A DNA stretch of 64,000 bases. Source: Bacillus proteolyticus. GTDB taxonomy: Bacteria > Bacillota > Bacilli > Bacillales > Bacillaceae_G. The translations under genes and the position numbers were made by a program. The stretch covers positions 124,001 to 188,000 of the forward strand of contig NZ_MACH01000054.1 in assembly GCF_001884065.1 (NCBI RefSeq). Reading direction: 5' to 3'. This document shows, in pieces, positions 46,703 through 55,737 of this stretch. The notes below the pieces were generated by a model. The model had not been told where the DNA came from. It did not search any database and was given only the letters and a program-made list of their open reading frames with translations. Numbering within the stretch: the first letter of the stretch is position 1; every line of letters starts with the position of its first letter.

Positions 46703-46888
46703 TTATGCATGTTGATTAATGACAGTATAGTTTTTATGGCTTACAACTGTAAGAGGTTCCATATCTAGTTCTCTGAAATTTTCCATAATTGTTAAATCAA
46801 CAATAACGGAATTTTGATTTACTTTTTGAACACGGCCTTGCATTCCACCTTTAAATTCAATGATATCTCCAGTTTCTGCGATCTGCAT
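46703..46888 (-). CDS. ykvS: YkvS-like DUF2187 protein
   Basis: The 61-residue small beta-barrel-like protein (GDIIEFKGGMQGRVQKVNQNS) matches the YkvS/DUF2187 family of Bacillus. Its function is unknown, and the fold suggests RNA or protein binding. ATG at 46888 follows AAGGAGAG at 6 nt. In B. subtilis ykvS also lies near the queCDEF (ykvJKLM) region as I recall, so the synteny fits. Confidence 0.82.
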   Translation of the reverse strand: MQIAETGDIIEFKGGMQGRVQKVNQNSVIVDLTIMENFRELDMEPLTVVSHKNYTVINQHA

Positions 46889-47144
46889 AAGCAACTCTCC
46901 TTGTTACAGTTTTCCCCAAAAAAGAATAATTTGGGCTTTTTTTATTTCCTCTTATTTTGAACTATATTTACTAATTTGTAAATGTTTCCAAAGTAAAAAT
47001 TCAAAAAATATTCACTTTTTGTAAGAAAATATGTAAAAAAATATTGTTAGGAGAGGAATGATGAAAATGCATACATCTTTATATGGGAGTATAATAAAAA
47101 AGATACAATGACCTACTAAAGTAGGAGAAATTAGGGGCGGTAAA

Positions 47145-47303
47145 ATGATGTTTGAAATTGTGGGGAGCTTTATAGCGATTTTATTATTTTTATTTTCTTA
47201 TATACAGTTGAAGAAAATGCGTCAACATGAAACAACTACATATTTTGATGGACTGGATGGTGTGCATGCATCGATAACGCATAATAGTAGTGGGGATATG
47301 TAA
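47145..47303 (+). CDS. Small single-pass membrane protein
   Basis: A 52-codon frame after AGGGGCGG encodes an N-terminal membrane helix (VGSFIAILLFLFSYIQL, residues ~6-22) and a short hydrophilic tail. No family is recognised. The ribosome site and the hydrophobic segment support a real gene. A second ATG follows directly. Confidence 0.5.
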   Translation: MMFEIVGSFIAILLFLFSYIQLKKMRQHETTTYFDGLDGVHASITHNSSGDM

Positions 47304-47394
47304 TGATATATAACTTTCTTCTTATGCATGGTATGATGGCAATAAGAAATAGTACATAATATAGTTCGTAAGTGATGAATGGGGAGTGGAAAGA

Positions 47395-47997
47395 ATGCGA
47401 ATTTCTTTTATTCGTCATGGTCGTTTGGACAGTACTATAGAGCCAATGACAATTATTTCATTTCGTGAATGGATGAAGCAATATGATTTAGGAACTACGG
47501 TAAAAGAAGCTCATATACCGATTGAAACAATTGAGGCGATTACAACAGCGAAATTGGTCGTAACGAGTGATCAGAGGCGTGCTGTGCGATCAGCAACCGA
47601 ATTAATGGATTCTTTATCTTTTGTGCAAAATCCTCTTTTTAGGGAAGCTGAAATTCCGACAGGTTTTTATGCTCCAAAATGGTTGAAATGTAAACCTAAT
47701 GTATGGATGTTTATTGGACGTACACTATGGATAGCTGCTTATAGTAAGGATGTTGAGTCTTATAAGGAAGTACGAGAAAGAGCAAGGCAAGCTGCTAATA
47801 TGTTACACCGCTATGCGCTCGTACACGGACGTATTGCTCTTGTAGGTCATAGTTATTTTAATGTGATGATTGGGACTGAACTGAGGGCAATGGGGTGGTC
47901 AGGTTCGCCTATTTTCCATAGAAAGCCATGGGGATGTACAACGTATACATTTCGTGAGGCAATGGATGGAAATGTATTAAATACGAATTTAACATAA
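47395..47997 (+). CDS. Histidine phosphatase superfamily protein
   Basis: The 200-residue protein begins with the RHG motif (ISFIRHGRLD) and has the second catalytic His in ALVGHSYFNVM (~residue 158). It belongs to the phosphoglycerate mutase-like branch, with unknown substrate. The ATG at 47395 follows GGGGAGTGG. The GTG at 47386 lies within that site. A terminator follows. Confidence 0.85.
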   Translation: MRISFIRHGRLDSTIEPMTIISFREWMKQYDLGTTVKEAHIPIETIEAITTAKLVVTSDQRRAVRSATELMDSLSFVQNPLFREAEIPTGFYAPKWLKCKPNVWMFIGRTLWIAAYSKDVESYKEVRERARQAANMLHRYALVHGRIALVGHSYFNVMIGTELRAMGWSGSPIFHRKPWGCTTYTFREAMDGNVLNTNLT

Positions 47998-48030
47998 AAG
48001 AGGCTGTCCCTTTGGCAGCCTCTTTCTTTA
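47998..48030 (+). terminator. Terminator of the phosphatase gene
   Basis: AAGAGGCTG / CAGCCTCTT stem with T-rich tail; possibly bidirectional. Confidence 0.85.
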
Positions 48031-48056
48031 CATAACAAGCAAAAAGAATTGTCCTT

Positions 48057-48635
48057 TTAAGATATAGAAACTAATGACCGTAATGGTTTTATTAGATGGG
48101 CATACGGTTCACCAACGAGCATAACGATGTTATCTTTTTTGTAACCAAGTTTTTCATATAGTGAAAAAGCGCGTTTGTTTTCTAAATTAACAAGTAAGGC
48201 GATTTTTTCATGACCTTTTTCAGTTGCATGAAGTTCAGCTGCATCGATTAATTTAGAGCCAATGCCACGTCCACTGTACATATTTGAAACTGACAACGTG
48301 TCAATATAATACTCATCAAATTCAGCTTCTTTTTCTAACGTAATGGATTCGTCTTCATGTAGTTCTCTTAAGTGGTGTACGATTGGTGCATCAAGTTGTT
48401 CAGCGTCACTACCGTGATAAACGACAATAACTCCAACTACCTTTCCATCTTGTTCAGCCACTAAACAGTTTTCATAGCTCAATCGATTATTTTCTTTTGC
48501 GAACCATGTTTCAAGTCCTAGTATCACTTTTGCTTCAACTGTGCTACCTGTGATTTTTTCAGCAATTTCGTGCAGAGCGTTATACAGTAAAGGTGCTACT
48601 CCTATCGCATCTGTCTTTTTTGCTTTCCGAATCAT
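48057..48635 (-). CDS. GNAT-family N-acetyltransferase
   Basis: The 192-residue protein has the acetyl-CoA binding loop in SGRGIGSKLIDAAEL (residues ~125-139) and the following NLENKRAFSLYEKLGYKK typical of GNAT. Substrate is unknown. ATG at 48635 follows TAGGAGGGATACT. The longer frame upstream lacks a site. Confidence 0.88.
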   Translation of the reverse strand: MIRKAKKTDAIGVAPLLYNALHEIAEKITGSTVEAKVILGLETWFAKENNRLSYENCLVAEQDGKVVGVIVVYHGSDAEQLDAPIVHHLRELHEDESITLEKEAEFDEYYIDTLSVSNMYSGRGIGSKLIDAAELHATEKGHEKIALLVNLENKRAFSLYEKLGYKKDNIVMLVGEPYAHLIKPLRSLVSIS

Positions 48636-48896
48636 AGTATCCCTCCTAGTTCTATGCATATATTGTAGCATAAAATAAAATAACAAACAGTGGATTGGAA
48701 CTTTGTTATACAGAGCATCAAAAAGTTTGATATAGAGAAGTAGCTATGTTAGTATATGATATTTAGTGCGAAAATAATAAAGTGATATAGCTATAAAAGT
48801 AATGAAAGTGAATTACATAATAGTAACGGGATAAATTTACCGTTGTCGACCTATAGAAGATGCGATAAAATAAACTATTGCAGAGAGGTGAAATAC

Positions 48897-49091
48897 ATGG
48901 ATGAACAATTAGCAAATGCAATTTTGGATCAGCTGAAAAATGGTGAAATAAAGGAGTATGTTGCGACGAAAGATGTATTTTATACGTTCAGGGAAGTTGT
49001 TGTAAGTCGAGAAGATTTTAAACATATTATCGGGAACGCACAGCGCGGTGGACAGGTAATTTATACATATTCAGAAACACCACGTTCATAA
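48897..49091 (+). CDS. Hypothetical small protein (64 residues)
   Basis: The frame starts MDEQLANAILDQLKNGE after GAGAGGTGAAATAC and ends YTYSETPRS. It is soluble, with an N-terminal helix then beta segments. No family is recognised. The next small gene follows 25 bp later, so the two probably form an operon. Confidence 0.65.
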   Translation: MDEQLANAILDQLKNGEIKEYVATKDVFYTFREVVVSREDFKHIIGNAQRGGQVIYTYSETPRS

Positions 49092-49116
49092 ATAGAAGAT
49101 AAAGGGGAGGAGAATT

Positions 49117-49434
49117 ATGGGAGATTTTAAACAAGGCATTTTACCGCATTGGGATTATATGTGGAAAGATAGAGCTGGGAATAGGTTTATGGGAATGGTT
49201 ATGTATCCAGAGAAACGAAAATGTTCAGCAAAAATGCTTCAGAAAATAAAAAGAGCATATGAGCAAGCTGTAGAAATTAAAGTAACTGTACAAGTTCAAC
49301 ATACATATCAGTACGTAGAAGGAATGATCGTATACTTTGATGAAGAAGCTCCTGTATGTACAATGCTCGATAAAGATGAGAATCCACATCATATATTTAT
49401 AAAAGATATTTTGCGTATTGAGCACCCGGAATAA
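49117..49434 (+). CDS. Hypothetical YolD-like protein
   Basis: The 105-residue protein has a helix (SAKMLQKIKRAYEQAVEIK) followed by alternating strands (VTVQVQHTYQYVEGMIVYFD, then HIFIKDILRIE). This helix-plus-barrel order resembles YolD-like proteins, which often accompany Y-family polymerases, but no polymerase is adjacent. GGGGAGGAG precedes the start. Assignment is tentative. Confidence 0.55.
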   Translation: MGDFKQGILPHWDYMWKDRAGNRFMGMVMYPEKRKCSAKMLQKIKRAYEQAVEIKVTVQVQHTYQYVEGMIVYFDEEAPVCTMLDKDENPHHIFIKDILRIEHPE

Positions 49435-49568
49435 TTTTTTTCATAAATAAATTGAAGTTCCATAATAATAATCTTTTTCTATAATAGTTATCTTTTAGTA
49501 TGTAACGAGGAACGAAAGAGTATGTATAATATTTAATAAAGTAAAATTGATAAATGTAATCGTTGTTT
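49435..49568. other. Intergenic, nothing recognised
   Basis: AT-rich sequence after the YolD-like gene. No frame, repeat or RNA is evident before the hairpins at 49569. Confidence 0.5.
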
Positions 49569-49602
49569 AGAACAGATTATCGTTTAATGTCTGTTCTTTT
49601 TT
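49569..49602 (+). terminator. Rho-independent terminator upstream of nrd
   Basis: AGAACAGA / TCTGTTCT stem followed by a T run, shielding nrd from upstream transcription. Confidence 0.8.
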
Positions 49603-49607
49603 GCGTG

Positions 49608-49637
49608 ATGCTGGAGAAATATAATCCTCCAGCATTT
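49608..49637. other. Second hairpin upstream of nrd
   Basis: ATGCTGGAG / CTCCAGCAT, a 9-bp stem with 10-nt loop and no strong T tract. Its role is unclear; it could help terminate leftward or rightward transcription. Confidence 0.5.
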
Positions 49638-49812
49638 ACTGTTTTACGACAAAAAATATTGCTAACTTTTTTAAAATGAGGTTAAATGCGTTGACAACTT
49701 TTTTGAAAAGCACTTTATTGACATGAGTTTTAGAATGTTGTTTCATAGTCTTTGTATTGAAAAAAAACGATGATCATGTCGAAAAGTAAAAGTTAAAAAA
49801 ATAAAGATTTTA

Positions 49813-49828
49813 TACATATATCTTGTGT
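49813..49828 (+). promoter_or_regulatory. Candidate NrdR box 1
   Basis: TACATATATCTTGTGT matches the NrdR consensus best in its right half (11/16). It overlaps the -35 box, and its start is 32 bp from that of box 2. Confidence 0.55.
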
Positions 49829-49851
49829 CTTATTTTGAAACGTAATACAAT
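49823..49851 (+). promoter_or_regulatory. nrdIEF promoter
   Basis: TTGTGT, a 17-nt spacer and TACAAT, 60 bp before nrdI. Both hexamers fall within candidate NrdR boxes. Confidence 0.65.
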
Positions 49852-49860
49852 ATATAGAGA
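49845..49860 (+). promoter_or_regulatory. Candidate NrdR box 2
   Basis: ATACAATATATAGAGA matches the NrdR consensus acaCwAtATaTwGtgt at 13/16 positions and covers the -10 box. Confidence 0.65.
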
Positions 49861-49910
49861 AAACAAGAAACGACATACAGAGAATATATATTGGAGAGGG
49901 AGGGTCGGAA

Positions 49911-50270
49911 ATGTTAGTTGCATATGATTCTATGACAGGAAACGTGAAGCGTTTCATCCACAAATTAAATATGCCGGCCGTTCAAATTGATGAAGCTCTA
50001 GTATTAGATGAAGACTTTATTCTTATTACGTATACAACAGGTTTTGGCAATGTACCGGAACGTGTTTTAGACTTTTTAGAACGCAATAATGAAAAATTAA
50101 AAGGCGTATCTGCAAGCGGCAATCGTAATTGGGGAGACATGTTCGGTGCAAGTGCTGACAAAATTTCTACTAAATATGAAGTGCCTATTGTATCAAAATT
50201 TGAGTTATCTGGAACAAATAATGATGTAGAATATTTTAAAGAAAGGGTGCGGGAGATTGCGACACATTGA
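49911..50270 (+). CDS. nrdI: Ribonucleotide reductase flavodoxin NrdI
   Basis: The 119-residue flavodoxin-like protein has the FMN loop YDSMTGNVKRFI and the NrdI-type TYTTGFGNVP and SASGNRNWGDMFG segments. NrdI supplies an oxidant to build the Mn(III)2-tyrosyl cofactor of NrdF. GGAGAGGGAGGG precedes the ATG. Its end overlaps nrdE by 14 bp. Confidence 0.95.
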   Translation: MLVAYDSMTGNVKRFIHKLNMPAVQIDEALVLDEDFILITYTTGFGNVPERVLDFLERNNEKLKGVSASGNRNWGDMFGASADKISTKYEVPIVSKFELSGTNNDVEYFKERVREIATH

Positions 50271-52714
50271 ACTGAATAATGAAATCACGCAAATGCAGGA
50301 CGGTTTTTATCAGCTTCATAAAGATAAAGAGGCGTTAGAAGTCTTTATGGAAGAAGCTAGAGAGAATACCGTTCATTTTAATAGCGTGGCAGAGCGAATG
50401 GAGTATATGAAAGAACACGATTACTATTACAACGTTCTGGACGAGTATAGCTTGGAGGAAGTAGAGGGAGTATATAACATCGCTTATGGTGAAAACTTCG
50501 AGTTCCAATCTTATATGGCAGCATCTAAGTTCTATAAAGATTATGCGTTAAAAACGAATGATCAAAAACAATACTTAGAAAGCTATGAAGATCGTGTAGC
50601 AATTGTGTCATTATACTTAGGACGCGGTGATGTTGCGAAGGCAAAACACTTCGCAAGCATGATTGTAAAACAAAACTACCAACCAGCGACACCAACCTTT
50701 TTAAATGCGGGAAGAAGCAGAAGAGGAGAAATGGTGTCTTGTTTCTTGTTAGAGATGGATGATAGCTTAAATTCAATTGGCTTTAACATTAATACTGCAA
50801 TGCAATTATCGAAAATCGGTGGTGGAGTAGCTTTAAACTTATCTAAGCTACGCGCACGTGGTGAGCAAATTAAAGGTATTGATAACGCCGCAAGTGGTGT
50901 AGTACCTGTTATGAAATTGCTTGAAGATTCGTTTTCATATGCGAATCAACTTGGCCAACGAAAAGGTGCCGGTGCTGTATACTTAAACATTTTCCATTGG
51001 GATATTATTGAATTCCTTGATACAAAAAAAATAAATGCCGATGAGAAGAGCCGTATTCAGTCTCTATCAATCGGAATTATCGTTCCAAGTAAGTTCTTTG
51101 AACTTGCTGAGAAAAACGAACCTTTCCATGTTTTCGCGCCTTATACAGTATTTAAAGAGTACGGAAAACATTTAGATGATATAGATATTGATGAAATGTA
51201 CGATGAATTAATGAGCAATCCGAAAGTGAAGAAGAAGCCACTAGATATTAGTGCACGTGATATGCTGATTAAAATCGCTATGATCCAGCTTGAGTCTGGT
51301 TATCCATACTTAATGTTTAAATCAAATGCAAATAACCAGCATCCATTGAAGGATATTGGAACTGTGAAGATGTCGAACTTGTGTTAAATATGTAGCACCT
51401 TCTAGTAGAAATGCTAGTCGAACACTCCGTTAAACGGGGAAAGCCTCAAGTTTGAGGTAACCTACCGTGCTAAATCTTATCTTAGAATGAAAATATAAAA
51501 GTTCAGAATGTATCTTATTATTTTGTATAGCAGAGTTATCGGACAACATAAAGTAATAAGAGACTTTCTGAATTAAGATAAGTAAAAGCCTAACGACTAT
51601 CCCATTTGGGAGTAGAGCGCAAGCGATTGGCGTTCGAAAAGCGGAGCACCTAACCAGGTAATGCTGTAGGTGATGATATAGTCTGTCCTGTATGGTGACA
51701 TACAGCAGTTGCATGAGCAACGGACTGAGTAGTAGCGAACTCGGTTGAACATTCGAGACAGAAATCTTCCAGCTTCAAGAAACTTCTGAAATAAATGATT
51801 ACGGTACAGATGACATTATCCGTCGTGATATTAACTGTAACTTAGGATCGTTAAATATCGTAAATGTAATGGAAAATAAAGAAATTCGTGAAGCAGTTCA
51901 TGCGGGGATGGAAGCTTTAACAGCTGTTTCTGATATGACGATCATTCCGAATGCGCCAACTGTGAAAAAAGCAAATGATGAGCTTCATTCAGTTGGACTT
52001 GGAGCAATGAATTTACACGGATATTTATCAAAAAATAAAATCGCATATGAAAGTGCAGAAGCGAAAGAGTTCGCTCGTACATTCTTTATGATGTTAAATT
52101 ACTACTCGATTGAGAAAAGTATGGAAATCGCTAAAGAAAAAGGCGAAACATTTAAAGACTTCGATAAGTCTGATTATGCGAACGGCACATACTTTGAAAA
52201 GTATGAAACGACAGATTACAGCCCAGTAACTGAAAAAGTTCAGCAATTATTTGAAGGAATTCATATTCCAACAAAAGCAGATTGGACAAGTTTAAAAGAG
52301 CAAGTGAAGAAGAATGGGTTATATAATTCATATCGTCTTGCAATCGCTCCGACACAATCGATTAGTTACGTTCAAAATGCAACTTCAAGCGTAATGCCGA
52401 TCGTAAGTCAAATTGAATCAAGAACGTATGCGAATGCGACAACATATTATCCAATGCCGTATTTATCAAAAGATACATTCTGGTACTATAAATCTTCTTA
52501 CGATATGAATCAGTTTAAATTAATTGATTTAATCGCGGAAATTCAAGAACATATTGACCAAGGAATTAGTACTATTCTTTATGTTAATAGTGATATTTCA
52601 ACACGTGAGTTAGCACGTTACTACATTTATGCACATAAAAAAGGCTTGAAGAGTCTTTATTATACGAGAACACGTAAATTAAGCGTAGAAGAGTGCGTGG
52701 CTTGTACCGTTTAA
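50257..52714 (+). CDS. nrdE: Ribonucleoside-diphosphate reductase alpha subunit NrdE, interrupted by an intron
   Basis: The coding parts are 50257-51384 (376 codons) and 51758-52714 (318 residues), joined by splicing into a 694-residue class Ib reductase. The TTG start lies within the end of nrdI, 7 nt after AAGGGTG. Exon 1 holds the N-terminal barrel with TPTFLNAGR and CFLLEMDD and ends KMSNLC. Exon 2 resumes TEIFQLQETSEINDYG, then NCNLGSLNIVN, and ends with the redox tail ECVACTV. It reduces NDPs to dNDPs with NrdF. Without splicing a TAA follows exon 1 at once. Confidence 0.94.
51385..51757 (+). ncRNA. ORF-less group I intron in nrdE
   Basis: The 373-nt insert begins with an in-frame stop (TAA) and separates two in-phase NrdE parts. 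Exon end GUGU plus intron UA pairs with UAGCAC at 51393-51398 to form P1. The obligatory U-G wobble falls exactly at the splice site. The intron ends in G. Conserved core-like segments are AACGGGGAAAGCC, CTAACGACTATCC and GATATAGTCTG. No frame long enough for a homing endonuclease is present. Confidence 0.92.
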
Positions 52715-52732
52715 TATAAAAAGTGAGACATT

Positions 52733-52762
52733 ATGAGCAGGGTTTTTCTGAACCCTGCTCAT
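52733..52762 (+). other. Strong hairpin between nrdE and nrdF
   Basis: ATGAGCAGGGTT / AACCCTGCTCAT, a perfect 12-bp stem with 6-nt loop, is not followed by a T run. It may act as an RNA processing or stability element that sets the NrdE:NrdF ratio, or as a weak attenuator. Confidence 0.7.
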
Positions 52763-52809
52763 GCTTAGTTATCAATTTTTTTATGTTTATTTAGAGAAGG
52801 GGCGATTTA

Positions 52810-53778
52810 ATGCGTGCGGTAAACTGGAACAAAAAAGAAGATGATTTTAGTTTAATGTTTTGGAAGCAAAACATCGCTCAGTTTTGGACAGAAGAAGAAA
52901 TCGCAGTGTCTTCTGACAAAAATACTTGGGCACAATTATCAAGAGAAGAGCAAATTGCTTATAAGCGTGTATTAGGTGGTTTAACACTTTTAGATACGAA
53001 ACAAGGTGGCGAAGGGATGCCTCTTGTGCTTGTTCATCTTGAAAATTTACAAGCGAAAAGTGTATTAGCTTTCATGGGCGCTATGGAAGAAGTACATGCG
53101 AAGAGTTACAGTCATATTTTCACAACGTTAGCTACTGAAGAAGAAATTGATGATATTTTTGAATGGGTAGATAACCATCCATTACTTGAGAAAAAAGCTG
53201 GTATTGTTACTAATTACTATCGTCGTTTATTAAAGTCTGAAGTAACGAAAAAAGAGTTATACATGGCAATGGTAGCAAGTGTGTTCTTAGAAAGTTACTT
53301 ATTCTATAGTGGATTCTTCTATCCACTTTATTTAGCAGGTCAAGGGAAATTGACGGCAAGTGGTGAGATTATTAACCTAATAATTCGTGATGAGTCCATT
53401 CACGGCGTATTCGTCGGTATTTTAGCACAACAAATCTTCGCAGAACTTTCTGCAGGAGATCAACAAGAAGTGCAAAAAGAAACGCAAGAATTATTAATGG
53501 AACTATATGAAATTGAAATGGCATATACAGAAGAAATTTACACTTCTATCGGTCTTGTAGAGGATGTAAATCGTTTCGTTCGTTACAATGCGAATAAAGG
53601 ACTTATGAACTTAGGGCTTGAGCCGAAGTTTGAAGAAGAAGAAATTAACCCAATCGTTTTAAATGGTTTACGTACAGATACGAAAAACCATGATTTCTTC
53701 TCTGTAAAAGGAAATGGTTACGTAAAAGCAACGAACGTTGAAAAGTTAGCTGACGATGACTTCGTATTCAATTTTTAA
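52810..53778 (+). CDS. nrdF: Ribonucleoside-diphosphate reductase beta subunit NrdF
   Basis: The 322-residue ferritin-like protein has the class Ib metal ligands in LDTKQGGEGM, MEEVHAKSYSHIF and IIRDESIHGVFVG. It holds the Mn- or Fe-tyrosyl radical used by NrdE. The start follows AGAGAAGGGGCG. It is intact, with no intron. A terminator closes the operon. Confidence 0.95.
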   Translation: MRAVNWNKKEDDFSLMFWKQNIAQFWTEEEIAVSSDKNTWAQLSREEQIAYKRVLGGLTLLDTKQGGEGMPLVLVHLENLQAKSVLAFMGAMEEVHAKSYSHIFTTLATEEEIDDIFEWVDNHPLLEKKAGIVTNYYRRLLKSEVTKKELYMAMVASVFLESYLFYSGFFYPLYLAGQGKLTASGEIINLIIRDESIHGVFVGILAQQIFAELSAGDQQEVQKETQELLMELYEIEMAYTEEIYTSIGLVEDVNRFVRYNANKGLMNLGLEPKFEEEEINPIVLNGLRTDTKNHDFFSVKGNGYVKATNVEKLADDDFVFNF

Positions 53779-53791
53779 TATAGTGTTATAG

Positions 53792-53827
53792 AAAAAGCTG
53801 TCTTTATAGAGAAGACAGCTTTTTTGC
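53792..53827 (+). terminator. nrdIEF terminator
   Basis: AAAAAGCTGTCTT / AAGACAGCTTTTT stem with T run. Confidence 0.92.
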
Positions 53828-54059
53828 TATGAATGGTTTACATAATGTTATTATTTCATGAAAATGTTTTAATCTTGTAAAAGCCCAGTTTGCGAGGAAG
53901 TGGGGATAAAGAAAATACACGGGTTAAAGTTTTATTTTCATATTTAGTGGTATGAGAGATTGAATAACTTATGTAAAAATGAATAAAAAATGAGAAGAAA
54001 TGAGGTCCAACTACACCTATACGTTCTTTTTAATATTGAATTTTCAAAGTCTAGAAATT

Positions 54060-54076
54060 TTGGCTTAAAAATTGCA
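54060..54076 (+). promoter_or_regulatory. Sigma-54 promoter of the putrescine importer
   Basis: TTGGCTTAAAAATTGCA has GG and GC exactly 12 bp apart, as required for -24/-12 recognition. Confidence 0.85.
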
Positions 54077-54132
54077 TGAATATTTAAAAAGTAACGAAAA
54101 GGGAGGTAATACTTGATGTGATATTTAGTTAA

Positions 54133-54147
54133 TTGAAAACGCTTCCT
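54133..54147 (+). promoter_or_regulatory. cre (CcpA) site in the putrescine importer leader
   Basis: TTGAAAACGCTTCCT matches WTGNAANCGNWWNCW at 15 of 15 positions. It lies about 45 bp downstream of the predicted sigma-54 transcript start, so it would act as a roadblock. Confidence 0.75.
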
Positions 54148-54202
54148 TTTAACTGTCGATTTTTAAATGGAAATTAGATAGAGAAAGTAGGGGGAATGAT
54201 AG

Positions 54203-55552
54203 GTGGGAAAAGTAGTTGGTTTAAAACGTTCATTAGGACTTTGGTCAATTGTTATGCTAGGGGTCGGGTATATGACACCGATGGTTGGATTTGATACATT
54301 TGGAATCGTTTCTGAAAAAACGGGCGGTCATGTTCCAGGAGCTTATCTTATTGCATTAGCAGGAATGTTGTTTACCGCTGCAAGCTACGGAAAAATGGTA
54401 AAGGTTTTTCCTACCGCAGGATCTGCTTATACGTATACGCAGAAGACAATTAGTGCAAGGCTTGGGTTTCTTGTTGGATGGTCCGCGTTATTGGATTATT
54501 TATTTCTACCGATGGTGAACGCACTATTAACGAGAATTTATATGTCAGCATTTTTTCCAAGTGTTCCTAGTTGGGTATGGGTCATTGGTTTTGTTCTCCT
54601 GGTTACATTAATAAATATGATTAGCGTAAATGTTACTGCTAATTTCAATACGTTCTTAGTAATATTTCAAGTGTTAGTAATGGCCGTGTTTGTTTTTCTA
54701 GTTATAAAAGGTTTATTAGCGGGAGAGGGAACAGGAGAAGTTTTTTCCATTCAGCCGTTTTTTCAATCGGATATACAAATATCACCGTTAGTTGCAGGTG
54801 CGACAATTCTTTGTTTCTCATTTTTAGGTTTTGATGCAGTAACTACATTTTCAGAAGAGACACCAAACGCGGAGAAAACAATTCCTCGAGCTATTTTTCT
54901 TACTGCTTTAATTGGTGGAGTTTTATTCATTACTACTACGTATTTTACACAGTCTATTTTTCCAGATACATCTGTATTTAAAGATAAAGAATCAGCGTCT
55001 CCAGAAATCGCGCTATATGTTGGAGGAAAACTATTTCAAGCTTTCTTTTTAGTAGGAACGCTTATGGGGACACTTGCGTCTGGTTTAGCTTCTCATACAA
55101 GTGTATCCAGATTATTGTACGTTATGGGGCGAGACAATGTAATTCCGAAGAAAATATTCGGATACATTCATCCCCGCTGGAGAACTCCAGTATATAACAT
55201 TGTTATTGTAGGAATTATTTCGCTCTCCGCTATATTCATTGATTTAGAAACGGCAGCATCTCTTATTAATTTTGGAGCGCTTATTGCATTTACATTTGTT
55301 AATTTATCTGTAATTTCCTACTATGTAATTAAGAAAAAAAGATATAAAACGATAAAAGATTGTTTAAATTTCTTAGTTATGCCTATTTTAGGTGCTGGTA
55401 CTGTAGCAGTACTATGGTTTAACCTCAATATTCATTCACTTATTCTAGGGCTTTGCTGGGCTACTATTGGAATTGGGTACCTTCTATATATTACAAATAT
55501 GTTCCGTTCAGCTCCTCCGCAAATGCATTTTGAAGAAGTACAGGAAGTGTAA
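54203..55552 (+). CDS. APC-family putrescine importer (PuuP-like)
   Basis: The 449-residue permease has about 12 membrane segments. From memory it lines up closely with E. coli PuuP through [48 protein letters not shown] and [13 protein letters not shown]. It should import putrescine with protons. The GTG start follows AGGGGGAATGATAG. It has its own sigma-54 promoter and cre. The catabolic genes follow within 8 kb. Another amine substrate remains possible. Confidence 0.85.
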   Translation: MGKVVGLKRSLGLWSIVMLGVGYMTPMVGFDTFGIVSEKTGGHVPGAYLIALAGMLFTAASYGKMVKVFPTAGSAYTYTQKTISARLGFLVGWSALLDYLFLPMVNALLTRIYMSAFFPSVPSWVWVIGFVLLVTLINMISVNVTANFNTFLVIFQVLVMAVFVFLVIKGLLAGEGTGEVFSIQPFFQSDIQISPLVAGATILCFSFLGFDAVTTFSEETPNAEKTIPRAIFLTALIGGVLFITTTYFTQSIFPDTSVFKDKESASPEIALYVGGKLFQAFFLVGTLMGTLASGLASHTSVSRLLYVMGRDNVIPKKIFGYIHPRWRTPVYNIVIVGIISLSAIFIDLETAASLINFGALIAFTFVNLSVISYYVIKKKRYKTIKDCLNFLVMPILGAGTVAVLWFNLNIHSLILGLCWATIGIGYLLYITNMFRSAPPQMHFEEVQEV

Positions 55553-55596
55553 AACACAAAAGACATCGGATAAATTTCGATGTCTTTTGTGTTTTA
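55552..55596. terminator. Terminator after the importer gene
   Basis: AAACACAAAAGACATCG / CGATGTCTTTTGTGTTT, 17-bp stem, starting at the stop codon. Confidence 0.88.
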
Positions 55597-55608
55597 TATC
55601 TGGTAATC

Positions 55609-55622
55609 ATGCAGTATTGCAT
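55609..55622 (+). promoter_or_regulatory. Candidate enhancer (UAS) of the glutamate dehydrogenase promoter
   Basis: The palindrome ATGCAGTATTGCAT lies 77 bp upstream of the GG of the sigma-54 promoter. A close relative lies at 60019. It is the likely binding site of the sigma-54 activator encoded at 57753. Confidence 0.65.
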
Positions 55623-55683
55623 AAGTCATTCAAAGATTCATAAGTAGGAGGATAACAAGATAGGATTAACATAGTATTTTCAC

Positions 55684-55700
55684 TTGGCATGATTATTGCT
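55684..55700 (+). promoter_or_regulatory. Sigma-54 promoter of the glutamate dehydrogenase operon
   Basis: TTGGCATGATTATTGCT, GG to GC spacing 12 bp, 38 bp before the gene. Confidence 0.9.
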
Positions 55701-55737
55701 TTGTACAATTAGTAAAAATATAAAGAGGGGTGTTATC

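Larger units (their letters stand above)
53828..54202. other. Regulatory gap upstream of the putrescine importer gene
   Basis: This 375-bp region holds the sigma-54 promoter at 54060 and the cre at 54133. A weak relative of the shared upstream palindrome (ATGTAAAAATGAAT, 53971-53984) is the best enhancer candidate. No coding frame is evident. Confidence 0.6.

Noticed and set aside
47058-47111. 17-residue frame with a good ribosome site before the small membrane protein gene
   Set aside because: Too short and without features; position alone does not support a gene.
51430-51720. 96-codon minus-strand frame inside the nrdE intron as a homing endonuclease
   Set aside because: It is antisense, has no ribosome site and shows no LAGLIDADG, GIY-YIG or HNH motif.
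53971-53984. ATGTAAAAATGAAT as enhancer of the importer promoter
   Set aside because: It matches the shared palindrome only where bases are A/T-rich and sits 91 bp, not 77-78 bp, from the promoter. Kept as weak candidate only.
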